Shown one piece after another: positions 1 through 5,961 of a stretch of 15,107 nt of DNA. Below the pieces are notes generated by a model, which did not search any database, was not told the DNA's origin, and saw only the letters and a list, made by a program, of their open reading frames with translations. Source of the DNA: Rhodococcus_D sp039923155 (GTDB taxonomy: Bacteria; Actinomycetota; Actinomycetes; Mycobacteriales; Mycobacteriaceae); NCBI GenBank assembly GCA_039923155.1, contig JBDTDI010000238.1:1-15107 (forward strand), written 5' to 3'. Both the position numbers and the translations under genes were made by a program. Numbering within the stretch: position 1 is the first letter of the stretch; the number at the start of each line of letters is the position of its first letter.

Positions 1-152
1 GCCAGCACCGGCGCCAGCCGCACCCCGACCACCGCCCCCAGCAGCACCCCGGCGAACGCGAGCACGGCGGTGGCCACCCCCTGGCGGAACCCCGAGGCTG
101 CGGCAAGAACGGCGACGCCCACGACGAGCACGTCGACCCAGCTCAGCGGCAC
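1..152 (-). CDS. marP: MarP-type membrane serine protease, N-terminal fragment
   Basis: Only the first 50 codons lie in the window; the gene runs off the left edge. The visible part begins (GTG) VPLSWVDVLVVGVAVLAA and continues as alternating hydrophobic stretches with a conserved SGFRQG turn, ending VRLAPVLA. This is the colicin-V-production-like membrane region that precedes the trypsin-like periplasmic protease domain in MarP (Rv3671c), a protease needed for acid and oxidative stress resistance in M. tuberculosis. The protease domain and its catalytic triad are outside the window, so activity cannot be judged. The GTG at 152 overlaps the end of the NUDIX gene by 10 bases, so it is probably the last visible gene of the nth operon. 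The assignment rests on this N-terminus plus the conserved gene order; another CvpA-like membrane protein is the alternative. Confidence 0.75.
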   Translation of the reverse strand, partial: MPLSWVDVLVVGVAVLAAASGFRQGVATAVLAFAGVLLGAVVGVRLAPVL

Positions 153-856
153 GGCTGGCCCTGCCGCCGGGCGGGGTGGGCGGGGTGGCCGGATCGGGCG
201 CGGACTGCGGCGAGCGATGCATCCAGGTCGCGGACGTCGCTCGAGTCCCACGGCCGTTCCCACCCGGCGAGGTCGAGCAGCGAAGACAGCAGGCCGCCGG
301 TGAAACCCCACACGAGCAGGCCCCGGACGGCGAACGCGGGCCCGGTGTAGCCCGACGGGTGACGTACCCGGAACCGGTGCGCCGGGTCCAGCAGCTCGCT
401 CAGGGGAACTCGGGCCACCCGGGCGGACTCGGCGAGGTCCACCGCGTGCACCGGGCTCGGGGACCGCCAGTGGGCCAGCACCGGTCGCACCCCGAAGCCC
501 GACGGGGCCAGGAACAGCTCCGGCAGCACCGCCAGCGGATCGACCCCCGCAGCGTCCAGCCCGGTCTCCTCCACCGCCTCGCGCAGGGCGGCGCCCAGGG
601 GGCCGTCGTCCTCGGGGTCCAGCGCTCCGCCGGGGAAGGCGACCTGGCCGCTGTGGCTGCGCAGGGTGGCCGCCCGCTCGAGCAGCAGCACGTCGCCGTC
701 GTGCACCCCGGTCCCGGCGAACAGCACCAGCACGGCGGCGGGCCGGGCCCCAGCCGGAACCGGGCCGACCGGGGCCCGGGTCAGGTCCGCGGGGGTCGCC
801 TCGGCGGTGTGGGCGGTCAGTCCCCGCAACCAACCCGGCGGCGCCACCAGGCTCAC
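143..856 (-). CDS. NUDIX hydrolase of the NudL/CoA pyrophosphatase type
   Basis: A 237-residue soluble protein, counterpart of Rv3672c. Residues 57-80 carry the UPF0035/NudL signature (LLLERAATLRSHSGQVAFPGG) leading into a NUDIX box whose core is LREAVEETGL at 91-100; the R-E-x-x-E-E residues coordinate the metal. The spacing between the glycine pair and the REAVEE core is longer than in the classic MutT box, as in NudL-like proteins. Members of this family hydrolyse coenzyme A or related diphosphates, but the substrate here is inferred. The start is the GTG at 856, whose last two bases are shared with the TGA of the TlpA-like gene (GTGA overlap); no better in-frame start lies near. The 3' end overlaps marP by 10 bases. 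It is therefore translated inside the nth operon and probably coupled to its neighbours. Confidence 0.85.
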   Translation of the reverse strand: MSLVAPPGWLRGLTAHTAEATPADLTRAPVGPVPAGARPAAVLVLFAGTGVHDGDVLLLERAATLRSHSGQVAFPGGALDPEDDGPLGAALREAVEETGLDAAGVDPLAVLPELFLAPSGFGVRPVLAHWRSPSPVHAVDLAESARVARVPLSELLDPAHRFRVRHPSGYTGPAFAVRGLLVWGFTGGLLSSLLDLAGWERPWDSSDVRDLDASLAAVRARSGHPAHPARRQGQPCR

Positions 857-1533
857 GCGGCCACCCCCAGGTAGCGCTGCACGTCGGCGGCGATCGCCCC
901 AGCGTCGGTGTAGGGCACGGCGAGGACCTTCGCGACGGTGCCGTCCGCCCGCAGCAGCACCGTCACCGGGAACACCTGCGGGGCACCGACGAGGGCCGCG
1001 ACCCGGGCGGCGGGATCCTCCACCGCGGGCAGGTGCACCCCGTAGCGGGCCAGGCGCTCCAAGGCGTAGGGCGAGGCCGGGCTGCTGTGCACGGTCAGCA
1101 CCGTCACTGCCGGCCCGGCGCGCCGGGCGAAGGTCGCCATCGCCGGGAGCTCGACGGCGCACGGCGGGCAGTCCCAGGTCCACAGGTCGAGCACCGCGGG
1201 CCGGCCTGCCAACGCCACGCCCAGGTCGACGGTGCCCGCCACCCCCAGGCACCCCAGCGTCAGCCCCGCCAGCGGGCCGGTGCTGCGCGCTGCACCTGCG
1301 ACCGGTGCGGGGCAGGGCTGCAGGTCTGCCGCGGCGCGCGGCGCCGCCAGCTCGGCCTCGGAAACGGGGGCCCCGCTCGGAGCGGGGCTCGGAGCCGCCG
1401 TGGCGGTGGGCGAGGCGGGCTCGGCGACGCGTGCGGGAGCTGACCGCGGCCAGAGGGCCACGACCAGCGCGACCACGACCGCCACCCCGACCACGTTCCA
1501 CCGCACGGTCGGGCTCCGCAGCAGCTGCCTCAC
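853..1533 (-). CDS. Membrane-anchored thioredoxin-like (TlpA/ResA-type) protein
   Basis: A 226-residue counterpart of Rv3673c. Residues about 12-28 (WNVVGVAVVVALVVALW) form one membrane segment that anchors the protein with its domain outside the cytoplasm. A Pro/Ala/Thr-rich linker (36-57) follows, then a thioredoxin fold with the redox motif WDCPPC (Cys122, Cys125) and a candidate cis-proline at residue 189 in QVFPV. Two further cysteines, 74 and 95, lie just before the fold and could form a structural disulfide. Such proteins reduce or rearrange disulfides in exported proteins or assist cytochrome c maturation, usually taking electrons from a CcdA-like protein; no CcdA is in this window. 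The GTG start at 1533 overlaps the nth stop as GTGA, and the stop overlaps the NUDIX start in the same way. The partner protein is unknown. Confidence 0.85.
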   Translation of the reverse strand: MRQLLRSPTVRWNVVGVAVVVALVVALWPRSAPARVAEPASPTATAAPSPAPSGAPVSEAELAAPRAAADLQPCPAPVAGAARSTGPLAGLTLGCLGVAGTVDLGVALAGRPAVLDLWTWDCPPCAVELPAMATFARRAGPAVTVLTVHSSPASPYALERLARYGVHLPAVEDPAARVAALVGAPQVFPVTVLLRADGTVAKVLAVPYTDAGAIAADVQRYLGVAA

Positions 1534-2288
1534 ACCGGGTCCAACCCGGCGAGGCGCAGCAGGTGCGTGGTCTCGGGGCCCTTGACCAGGAGGGCGGCTC
1601 GCTCGGGCGCGGTGGGGCCGGCGCCGAACGAGGGACAGTCCTTGGCCAGCACGCACACCCCGCACGCCGGCTTCGTGGCGTGGCAGACACGGCGCCCGTG
1701 GAAGGTCACCCGGTTCGAGAGGGTGGTCCACTCGGCGCGGGGCACGAGCTCGCCCACCGCGTGCTCGACCTTCACCGGGTCGGTCTCCTGCGTCCAGCCC
1801 CAGCGCCGGGCCAGGCGAGCGAAGTGGGTGTCGACGACGATGCCCGGAATGTCGAACGCGTTGCCCAGCACGGCGTTTGCCGTCTTTCGTCCGATACCGG
1901 GCAGGCTCACCAGGTCCTCCAGCCGACGGGGGAGCTCGCCGTCGAAGCGTTCGACCACCGCGGTGGACAGGCCCAGCAGCGACGTCGCCTTGTTGCGGTA
2001 GAAGACGGTGGAGCGGATGAGCTCCTCCAGCTCGGCGCGACTGGCCGCGGCCATGGTGGTGGCGTCGGGATAGCGGCCGAACAGCGCCGGAGTGACCATG
2101 TTGACCCGCGCGTCGGTGCACTGGGCGGCGAGCACCGTCGCCACCGCCAGCTCGAACGGGGTGCGGAAGTCCAGCTCGCACCACACCTGCGGGAAGGCGA
2201 CGCCGAGCTCGCGGTACATCCGTCGTGCCCGGCGCACCAGTCCGATCCGGGTCTCGTCCGCCCGGGAGCGGGCCTTCGCAATCGCCAC
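1530..2288 (-). CDS. nth: Endonuclease III (DNA glycosylase/AP lyase)
   Basis: A 252-residue base-excision repair enzyme that removes oxidised pyrimidines and cleaves the abasic site. The helix-hairpin-helix LPGIGRKTANAV spans 129-140 with the catalytic lysine at 135; the catalytic aspartate is Asp153 in VVDTHFARL. The C-terminal iron-sulfur cluster loop has the expected C-x6-C-x2-C-x5-C spacing with Cys202, 209, 212 and 218. The length fits the family, and nothing is missing. The start is the GTG at 2288. A TATCCT element ends six bases before it and no Shine-Dalgarno sequence is visible, so the mRNA may be leaderless. It is the first gene of the minus-strand operon nth > TlpA-like > NUDIX > marP, and it is transcribed divergently from the small membrane protein at 2411. 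Confidence 0.96.
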   Translation of the reverse strand: MAIAKARSRADETRIGLVRRARRMYRELGVAFPQVWCELDFRTPFELAVATVLAAQCTDARVNMVTPALFGRYPDATTMAAASRAELEELIRSTVFYRNKATSLLGLSTAVVERFDGELPRRLEDLVSLPGIGRKTANAVLGNAFDIPGIVVDTHFARLARRWGWTQETDPVKVEHAVGELVPRAEWTTLSNRVTFHGRRVCHATKPACGVCVLAKDCPSFGAGPTAPERAALLVKGPETTHLLRLAGLDPV

Positions 2289-2294
2289 GAGTCC

Positions 2295-2300
2295 AGGATA
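2295..2300 (-). promoter_or_regulatory. -10 element of the nth operon promoter
   Basis: On the minus strand TATCCT is followed by six bases (GGACTC) and then the GTG of nth. This matches the actinobacterial -10 consensus TAnnnT at the distance that puts transcription start on the start codon. No convincing -35 hexamer is seen 17 bases further upstream. Confidence 0.55.
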
Positions 2301-2410
2301 CGGAGACTTGCAGGCCGCACCCGGTACGCGGCGTCCGCACGGGGAACAGGCGGACAGCAGGGACGCAGAAACGGGTCTCGCTCGTGACCTTCCCGCGACC
2401 CGGACGTGCC

Positions 2411-2671
2411 ATGCTCGGTCTCATGCTGGGCTTCGCGGTGGTGCTGTTCCCCGTCCTGCTCATGCTGTTGACCCTCGCGATGGCGCGGGTGGAGGCCCGT
2501 CTGGGTCGGGAGAGCATGGAGGACGAGGTGGGCGAGTTCCTCGACCACGCCACCTCTGGGGACGTCGACACGCTGGTGCACGAGGGCATGGGTCGGGCGT
2601 TGGACGTGTTCCTCCGTCGTCGGCACCGTCCGCGCAGGCCCGCCGCGGCGCGGCCCACCCGGGTGGGCTGA
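2411..2671 (+). CDS. Small single-pass membrane protein (Rv3675-like position)
   Basis: An 86-residue protein of unknown function. Residues about 2-26 (LGLMLGFAVVLFPVLLMLLTLAM) form one transmembrane helix. A charged amphipathic stretch follows, with an acidic patch MEDEVGEFLDHA at 36-47, and then a very basic tail rich in Arg and Pro. The cytoplasmic tail could bind nucleic acid or acidic lipid, but this is speculation. It sits between nth and crp, where M. tuberculosis has the putative membrane protein Rv3675, and that position is my main reason to call it real. The start is uncertain: ATG 2411, ATG 2423 and GTG 2384 are all in frame and none has a clear ribosome binding site. A strong stem-loop overlaps its stop codon. 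Confidence 0.7.
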   Translation: MLGLMLGFAVVLFPVLLMLLTLAMARVEARLGRESMEDEVGEFLDHATSGDVDTLVHEGMGRALDVFLRRRHRPRRPAAARPTRVG

Positions 2672-2692
2672 GCACCACCTAAGCCCACCCGG
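2659..2692 (+). terminator. Stem-loop terminator after the small membrane protein
   Basis: CCGGGTGGGCT at 2659-2669 pairs perfectly with AGCCCACCCGG at 2682-2692, giving an 11-bp GC-rich stem with a 12-base loop. The stop codon TGA (2669-2671) lies at the top of the left arm. There is no T-tract, as is common for actinobacterial terminators. It would separate the upstream gene from crp. Confidence 0.65.
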
Positions 2693-2750
2693 CCCGTTCG
2701 CCCGGTCGGCGGCGCTCGGCACGGATGGCGGGGTTCGGCAGGGCTCACAG

Positions 2751-2779
2751 TGATGTAGAGCACCAGTTCCCCCTACACT
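2751..2779 (+). promoter_or_regulatory. Candidate crp promoter with a degenerate Crp-like site
   Basis: TACACT at 2774-2779 is a good -10 element. TGATGT, 17 bases upstream, is a poor -35. Overlapping this -35, GTGA-N7-CAC (from 2750) resembles a degraded form of the Crp/GlxR site GTGA-N6-TCAC, so autoregulation is possible. Transcription would begin near 2786 and leave a leader of about 97 bases. Confidence 0.4.
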
Positions 2780-2796
2780 CTCGACGATCACATTTT

Positions 2797-2838
2797 GGTG
2801 ACCGCAAGACGGTGACCACGAGACGGCGACGCAGCAGG
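2797..2838 (+). repeat. 14-bp direct repeats in the crp leader
   Basis: GGTGACCGCAAGAC (2797-2810) is followed at once by GGTGACCACGAGAC (2811-2824) and a degenerate third copy beginning GGCGAC (2825-2838). The first copy also forms an inverted pair with the preceding TCAC (TCAC-ATTTTG-GTGA). The location between the candidate promoter and the ribosome binding site suggests a protein- or RNA-level control element. Confidence 0.6.
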
Positions 2839-2882
2839 GACGGTGTGAGAACCACCCGCGCGTCCGGCGAGAGGGAGCGGAC

Positions 2883-3557
2883 GTGGACGAGGTTCTGACC
2901 AGGGCGGGGATCTTCCAGGGCGTGGAGCCGGCGGCGGTGGAGGCGCTGGCCCAGCAGCTCCAGCCGGTGGACTTCCCGCGGGCGCACGTGATCTTCAACG
3001 AGGGCGAACCTGGTGACCGGCTCTACATCATCTTGTCCGGCAAGGTGAAGATCGGACGCCGTTCTCCCGACGGCCGGGAGAACCTGCTGGCCATCATGGG
3101 GCCTTCGGACATGTTCGGGGAGCTGTCCATCTTCGACCCCGGCCCCCGGACGTCCAGCGTCACCACCGTGACCGAGGTCCGGGCGGTGACCATGGACCGG
3201 GTGGCGCTGCGGGAGTGGATCGCCCGACGTCCCGACATCGCCGAACAGCTGCTGCGGGTGCTCGCTCGCCGGCTGCGGCGCACCAACAACACCCTGGCGG
3301 ACCTCATCTTCACGGATGTCCCTGGGCGGGTGGCCAAGGCGCTGCTGCAGCTCGCGCAGCGTTTCGGGACCCAGGAGAGCGGTGCGCTCCGGGTGACCCA
3401 CGACCTCACGCAGGAGGAGATCGCCCAGCTCGTGGGTGCGTCGCGGGAGACCGTGAACAAGGCGCTGGCGGACTTCGCGCAGCGGGGCTGGCTGCGACTG
3501 GAGGGCAAGAGCGTGCTCATCTCCGACCCGGAGCGGCTGGCGCGCCGCGCCCGATGA
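2883..3557 (+). CDS. crp: Crp/Fnr-family cAMP receptor protein
   Basis: A 224-residue global transcription regulator, the same length as M. tuberculosis Crp (Rv3676) and closely similar to GlxR of corynebacteria. The N-terminal cyclic-nucleotide-binding domain includes EGEPGDRLYII at 40-50 and the phosphate-binding cassette FGELSIFDPGPRTSS at 78-92, with Glu80, Arg89 and Thr90 at the usual ligand-contact positions. A dimerisation helix spans about 110-138. The C-terminal winged helix-turn-helix carries LTQEEIAQLVGASRETVNKAL at 175-195, whose Arg188 and Glu189 contact DNA in relatives. The GTG start at 2883 is fixed by a GAGAGGGAG ribosome binding site just upstream. The gene is monocistronic: a terminator precedes it and a 12-bp stem-loop follows. 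Its last codons are duplicated twice downstream. Confidence 0.97.
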   Translation: MDEVLTRAGIFQGVEPAAVEALAQQLQPVDFPRAHVIFNEGEPGDRLYIILSGKVKIGRRSPDGRENLLAIMGPSDMFGELSIFDPGPRTSSVTTVTEVRAVTMDRVALREWIARRPDIAEQLLRVLARRLRRTNNTLADLIFTDVPGRVAKALLQLAQRFGTQESGALRVTHDLTQEEIAQLVGASRETVNKALADFAQRGWLRLEGKSVLISDPERLARRAR

Positions 3558-3603
3558 GACTGCTGCGCCGGGCCCGATGAGACTGGCGCGCCGGGCCCGA
3601 TGA
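3535..3603 (+). repeat. Three tandem 23-bp copies of the crp 3' end
   Basis: Copy 1 (3535-3557) encodes the last residues of Crp (LARRAR) plus its TGA stop. Copies 2 (3558-3580) and 3 (3581-3603) follow without a gap, each ending GCCCGATGA. Copies 2 and 3 differ by only two bases (GACTGCTGCG against GACTGGCGCG). The 23-bp period is not a multiple of three, so the repeat spreads the stop over different frames. Confidence 0.85.
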
Positions 3604-3613
3604 ACCGACGGGT

Positions 3614-3646
3614 GCTGGGGTGTGGCCCCCGACGCCACACCCCAGC
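3614..3646 (+). terminator. Stem-loop terminator after crp
   Basis: GCTGGGGTGTGG (3614-3625) pairs perfectly with CCACACCCCAGC (3635-3646) around a nine-base loop. It has no T-tract. It lies 57 bases after the crp stop and just after the 23-bp repeats. Confidence 0.7.
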
Positions 3647-3873
3647 CCCGCCGTGACCACGACCACAGCTCCCCCGAACCGGGGTGGCCGAGGGCCGACC
3701 CCCGTCGGACCTCTGGCTCATCTAAGGGCACGACACCACTGTTGCTGCACGGGAACAGGCATACGTTCACCGCATTGTGACCATGTCGTGACAATGGGTC
3801 ATCCAGGGGGTCATCCAGGGGGTCGTCCAGGGGGCCGTCGCGGCCGCCGACGTTGCGTGTTGGCTGGACCACC
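3647..3873. other. Gene-free spacer with a dyad and 12-bp tandem repeats
   Basis: No open frame here looks like a gene. The stretch contains a dyad CATTGT-N12-ACAATG (3773-3796) whose interior carries two TGTGAC/CGTGAC direct repeats. Immediately afterwards come three tandem 12-bp units GGTCATCCAGGG (3797-3808, 3809-3820, and 3821-3832 with one change). The rest is unremarkable GC-rich sequence. It precedes the operator-like palindrome of the MFS gene. Confidence 0.6.
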
Positions 3874-3898
3874 ATAACTGGTACGAACGTACCGTTAT
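3874..3898. promoter_or_regulatory. Operator-like palindrome before the MFS gene
   Basis: ATAAC-T-GGTACG (3874-3885) is mirrored by CGTACC-GTTAT (3888-3898) around AA, with one bulged T. Its AT-rich arms stand out in this GC-rich region, and its size fits a TetR- or MarR-type dimer. It lies 16 bases before the preferred start of the transporter, where a bound protein would block RNA polymerase. No regulator gene is adjacent. Confidence 0.6.
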
Positions 3899-3914
3899 GT
3901 GCCACACTGTTCCG

Positions 3915-5201
3915 ATGCTCGCCCCCGCTTCCCTCATCGACTACCGCCGCGCCCTCACCGCTCCCGGCGCCCGCGGACCGGTGCTGTTCTCGTTGCTCGC
4001 CCGCATGCCCATCGCGATGATCGGGCTAGCCATGCTGCTCTACGTCCGCACCACCACCGGCTCCTTCGCCATCGCCGGCCTGGTGTCGGCGGCGGTGCTG
4101 GTCGGGGTGGCGGCGGGCTCGGTGGTGCAGGGGCGACTCATCGACCGATTCGGCCCGACCCGACCTCTGCTCATCGTCGGCGCGGTGTTCACGGTGGCCG
4201 TCACCGCGTCGGTCGTCGCGGTCCAGCTCGGTGCGTCCATCACGGTGCTGGTGGTGCTCGGATTTGCCACCGGCATCAGTGAACCGGCCGTCGGCTCCGC
4301 ATCACGCTCGACCTGGAGCCGTCTGGTTCCCCCCGGACCGGTGCGCGCGGCGGCGCTGGCCTACGAGGCCATCTCCATGGAGGTGTTCTTCATCCTCGGT
4401 CCCGCGCTGGCCGGGGTGCTGCTGTACGCGCCGTGGTCGGGCACCGGCGTGGTTGCGGGTGCCGTCGTGATGGTGCTCGGCAGCACGGGCTTCGCCCTCA
4501 CCGACACCGTGCGGGCCTGGGGCGCGGCCCCGGCCGGGACCCACCGGGTCCGTGGGCTCGGGGCCCTGGCCGAGCCGGGCATGCGCACCCTGGCCCTGGC
4601 TGCCCTCGGCTTCGGAGTGGTGATCGGGTTCGTGGAGGTCGCAGTGCCCGCGGTCACCGCCGAGGCGGGCCGTCCGGCACTCAGCGGGCTGTTGCTGAGC
4701 CTGTGGTCGGTGAGCTCGGTGGCGTTCGGCGTCTACTACGGCACGCGACCCTGGCCCCGACCGGTGCACCTGCGCCTGCCGGTCCTGCTCGCCGGGTTCG
4801 CCCTGCTGGTGCCGCTGCTCGCCGTGCCTTCCAGCCTGTGGGGGCTGGCGCTGGTGCTGCTGGTGGTGGGCACGATGATCACTCCGCAGTCGACCACCCA
4901 CTCGCACCTGATCGACTCTGCCGCCGCCCCCGGCACGCACACCGAGGCGTTCGGATGGGTCATCACCGCCGTCACCCTGGGCCTCGCCGGCGGCCAGTCG
5001 GTCTCCGGCCAGCTGGTCGAGCACGTCGGTACCGACGCCTCGTTCCTGCTCGCCGGCCTCGCCGGGCTCGTCGTGGCCGCCGCGGTGTGGGCGCGCCGGA
5101 ACACCCTGGCGACCAGGCCGGCACCAGCGGCGGAGCCGGGGGCGGCAGCGGTGACGGCGCCGGTGGGCGTTCTGCCCACGCCCGTCACCTTCGCTCACTG
5201 A
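3915..5201 (+). CDS. MFS transporter (probable drug or metabolite efflux)
   Basis: A 428-residue inner-membrane protein of the major facilitator superfamily. It consists of repeated hydrophobic helices with short loops, and the length fits a 12-helix carrier. The loop after helix 2 holds the family signature as GRLIDRFGPTRPL at 73-85. The substrate cannot be told; proton-driven efflux is the usual role of this subgroup. The C-terminal tail (from about residue 397) is Ala/Pro-rich and cytoplasmic. I prefer ATG 3915 because the upstream in-frame ATG 3897 lies inside the palindrome and neither has a ribosome binding site. CACACT, six bases before 3915, could be a weak -10 of a leaderless transcript. 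The gene is followed after 53 bases by the dienelactone hydrolase gene on the same strand. It is absent from the equivalent position of the mycobacterial locus as I remember it. Confidence 0.88.
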   Translation: MLAPASLIDYRRALTAPGARGPVLFSLLARMPIAMIGLAMLLYVRTTTGSFAIAGLVSAAVLVGVAAGSVVQGRLIDRFGPTRPLLIVGAVFTVAVTASVVAVQLGASITVLVVLGFATGISEPAVGSASRSTWSRLVPPGPVRAAALAYEAISMEVFFILGPALAGVLLYAPWSGTGVVAGAVVMVLGSTGFALTDTVRAWGAAPAGTHRVRGLGALAEPGMRTLALAALGFGVVIGFVEVAVPAVTAEAGRPALSGLLLSLWSVSSVAFGVYYGTRPWPRPVHLRLPVLLAGFALLVPLLAVPSSLWGLALVLLVVGTMITPQSTTHSHLIDSAAAPGTHTEAFGWVITAVTLGLAGGQSVSGQLVEHVGTDASFLLAGLAGLVVAAAVWARRNTLATRPAPAAEPGAAAVTAPVGVLPTPVTFAH

Positions 5202-5205
5202 CCCT

Positions 5206-5219
5206 GCACCGCCCGGTGC
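5206..5219 (+). other. Small inverted repeat between MFS and hydrolase genes
   Basis: GCACC (5206-5210) and GGTGC (5215-5219) flank GCCC just after the MFS stop. The stem is only five bases, so it is at best a weak pause or terminator; the two genes may be co-transcribed. Confidence 0.25.
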
Positions 5220-5254
5220 TGCACCGGTCCGACCTTCGTGATTGAGTGTTCAAC

Positions 5255-5944
5255 ATGGCCGAGAACCCCGTGCAGAACGTGTCCTTCCCCTCCAACGGTG
5301 GCACCGCCCACGGCTACCTCGCGCTGCCGGAGTCGGGCAGCGGCCCCGGGGTGATCGTGATCCAGGAGTGGTGGGGCCTGACCACCCACATCAAGGACGT
5401 CACCGACCGCCTCGCGGCCGCGGGTTTCGTCGCGCTGGCCCCTGACCTGTACGGCGGATCTACCACCCACGACTCCGACGAGGCCGGCGAGCTCATGCAG
5501 CGCCTTCCCGTGGAGCAGGCGGCCACGGACCTGGCCGGGGCGGTGGACTTCCTGCTCGCCCACACGGCCGTGACGTCGAAGACGGTGGGCGCGGTCGGCT
5601 TCTGCATGGGCGGCGGTTTCGTCATCACCATGGCCGCGCAGCTGGGCGACAAGGTGTCGGTCGCCGTGCCGTTCTACGGCATCGTGCAGGGCGACCCGGA
5701 CCTCTCCGGCATCACCGCCACGCTGGTCGGTCACTTCGGAACCGGTGACGCCATGATCCCGATGGACGCCCTCGCCGCCCTCGAGCGCAAGATCGCCGAC
5801 ACGTCCTCGACGTCACCCACGTTCCACGTCTACGACGCAGGGCACGCGTTCTTCAACGACGAAAACCTGATGGGCACCTACGACGCCGACAAGGCCGCGC
5901 TGGCCTGGACCCGCACGTTGGACGCCCTGACGGCGGTCGCCTGA
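5255..5944 (+). CDS. Dienelactone hydrolase family protein
   Basis: A 229-residue alpha/beta hydrolase. The catalytic triad of the family is complete: Cys117 in GFCMGGG, Asp165 in FGTGDAMIP and His197 in YDAGHAFFN. Glu38 in VIQEWWGL matches the conserved glutamate that holds the nucleophilic cysteine inactive until substrate binds. Founding members open dienelactones in chlorocatechol breakdown, but many actinobacterial homologues act on unknown esters or lactones, and no catechol-pathway genes lie nearby. It is cytoplasmic, with no signal peptide. The start is ATG 5255 (MAENPV); GTG 5246, three codons earlier, is possible, and the ribosome binding site is weak in both cases. It converges on the MBL-fold gene with 13 bases between stop codons and may share a transcript with the MFS gene. 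Confidence 0.9.
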   Translation: MAENPVQNVSFPSNGGTAHGYLALPESGSGPGVIVIQEWWGLTTHIKDVTDRLAAAGFVALAPDLYGGSTTHDSDEAGELMQRLPVEQAATDLAGAVDFLLAHTAVTSKTVGAVGFCMGGGFVITMAAQLGDKVSVAVPFYGIVQGDPDLSGITATLVGHFGTGDAMIPMDALAALERKIADTSSTSPTFHVYDAGHAFFNDENLMGTYDADKAALAWTRTLDALTAVA

Positions 5945-5961
5945 GCCTCCCGCCCGCTCAG
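5941..5961. terminator. Hairpin spanning both convergent stop codons
   Basis: CTGAGC (5941-5946) pairs with GCTCAG (5956-5961) around a nine-base loop. The TGA of the hydrolase lies in one arm, and the stop of the MBL-fold gene lies in the other. It could act in both directions, although a six-base stem is modest. Confidence 0.45.

Noticed and set aside
666..2387. Long plus-strand open frame opposite the nth operon
   Set aside because: It is a shadow of high-GC coding DNA on the other strand: Arg/Pro/Gly-rich, no domain, antisense to four recognised genes.
3773..3796. Possible Crp-binding site TGTGA-N8-TGACA
   Set aside because: The half-site spacing and the right half do not match TGTGA-N6-TCACA; kept only as a dyad.
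3797..3832. Short regular repeats that might start a CRISPR array
   Set aside because: The units are 12 bp and directly adjacent with no spacers, and there are no cas genes.
2745..3905. Long minus-strand open frame across crp and its flanks, with a repeated DDPL peptide
   Set aside because: It is antisense to the certain crp gene, and the DDPL repeats are only the 12-bp DNA repeats read in a GC-rich frame; there is no family resemblance.
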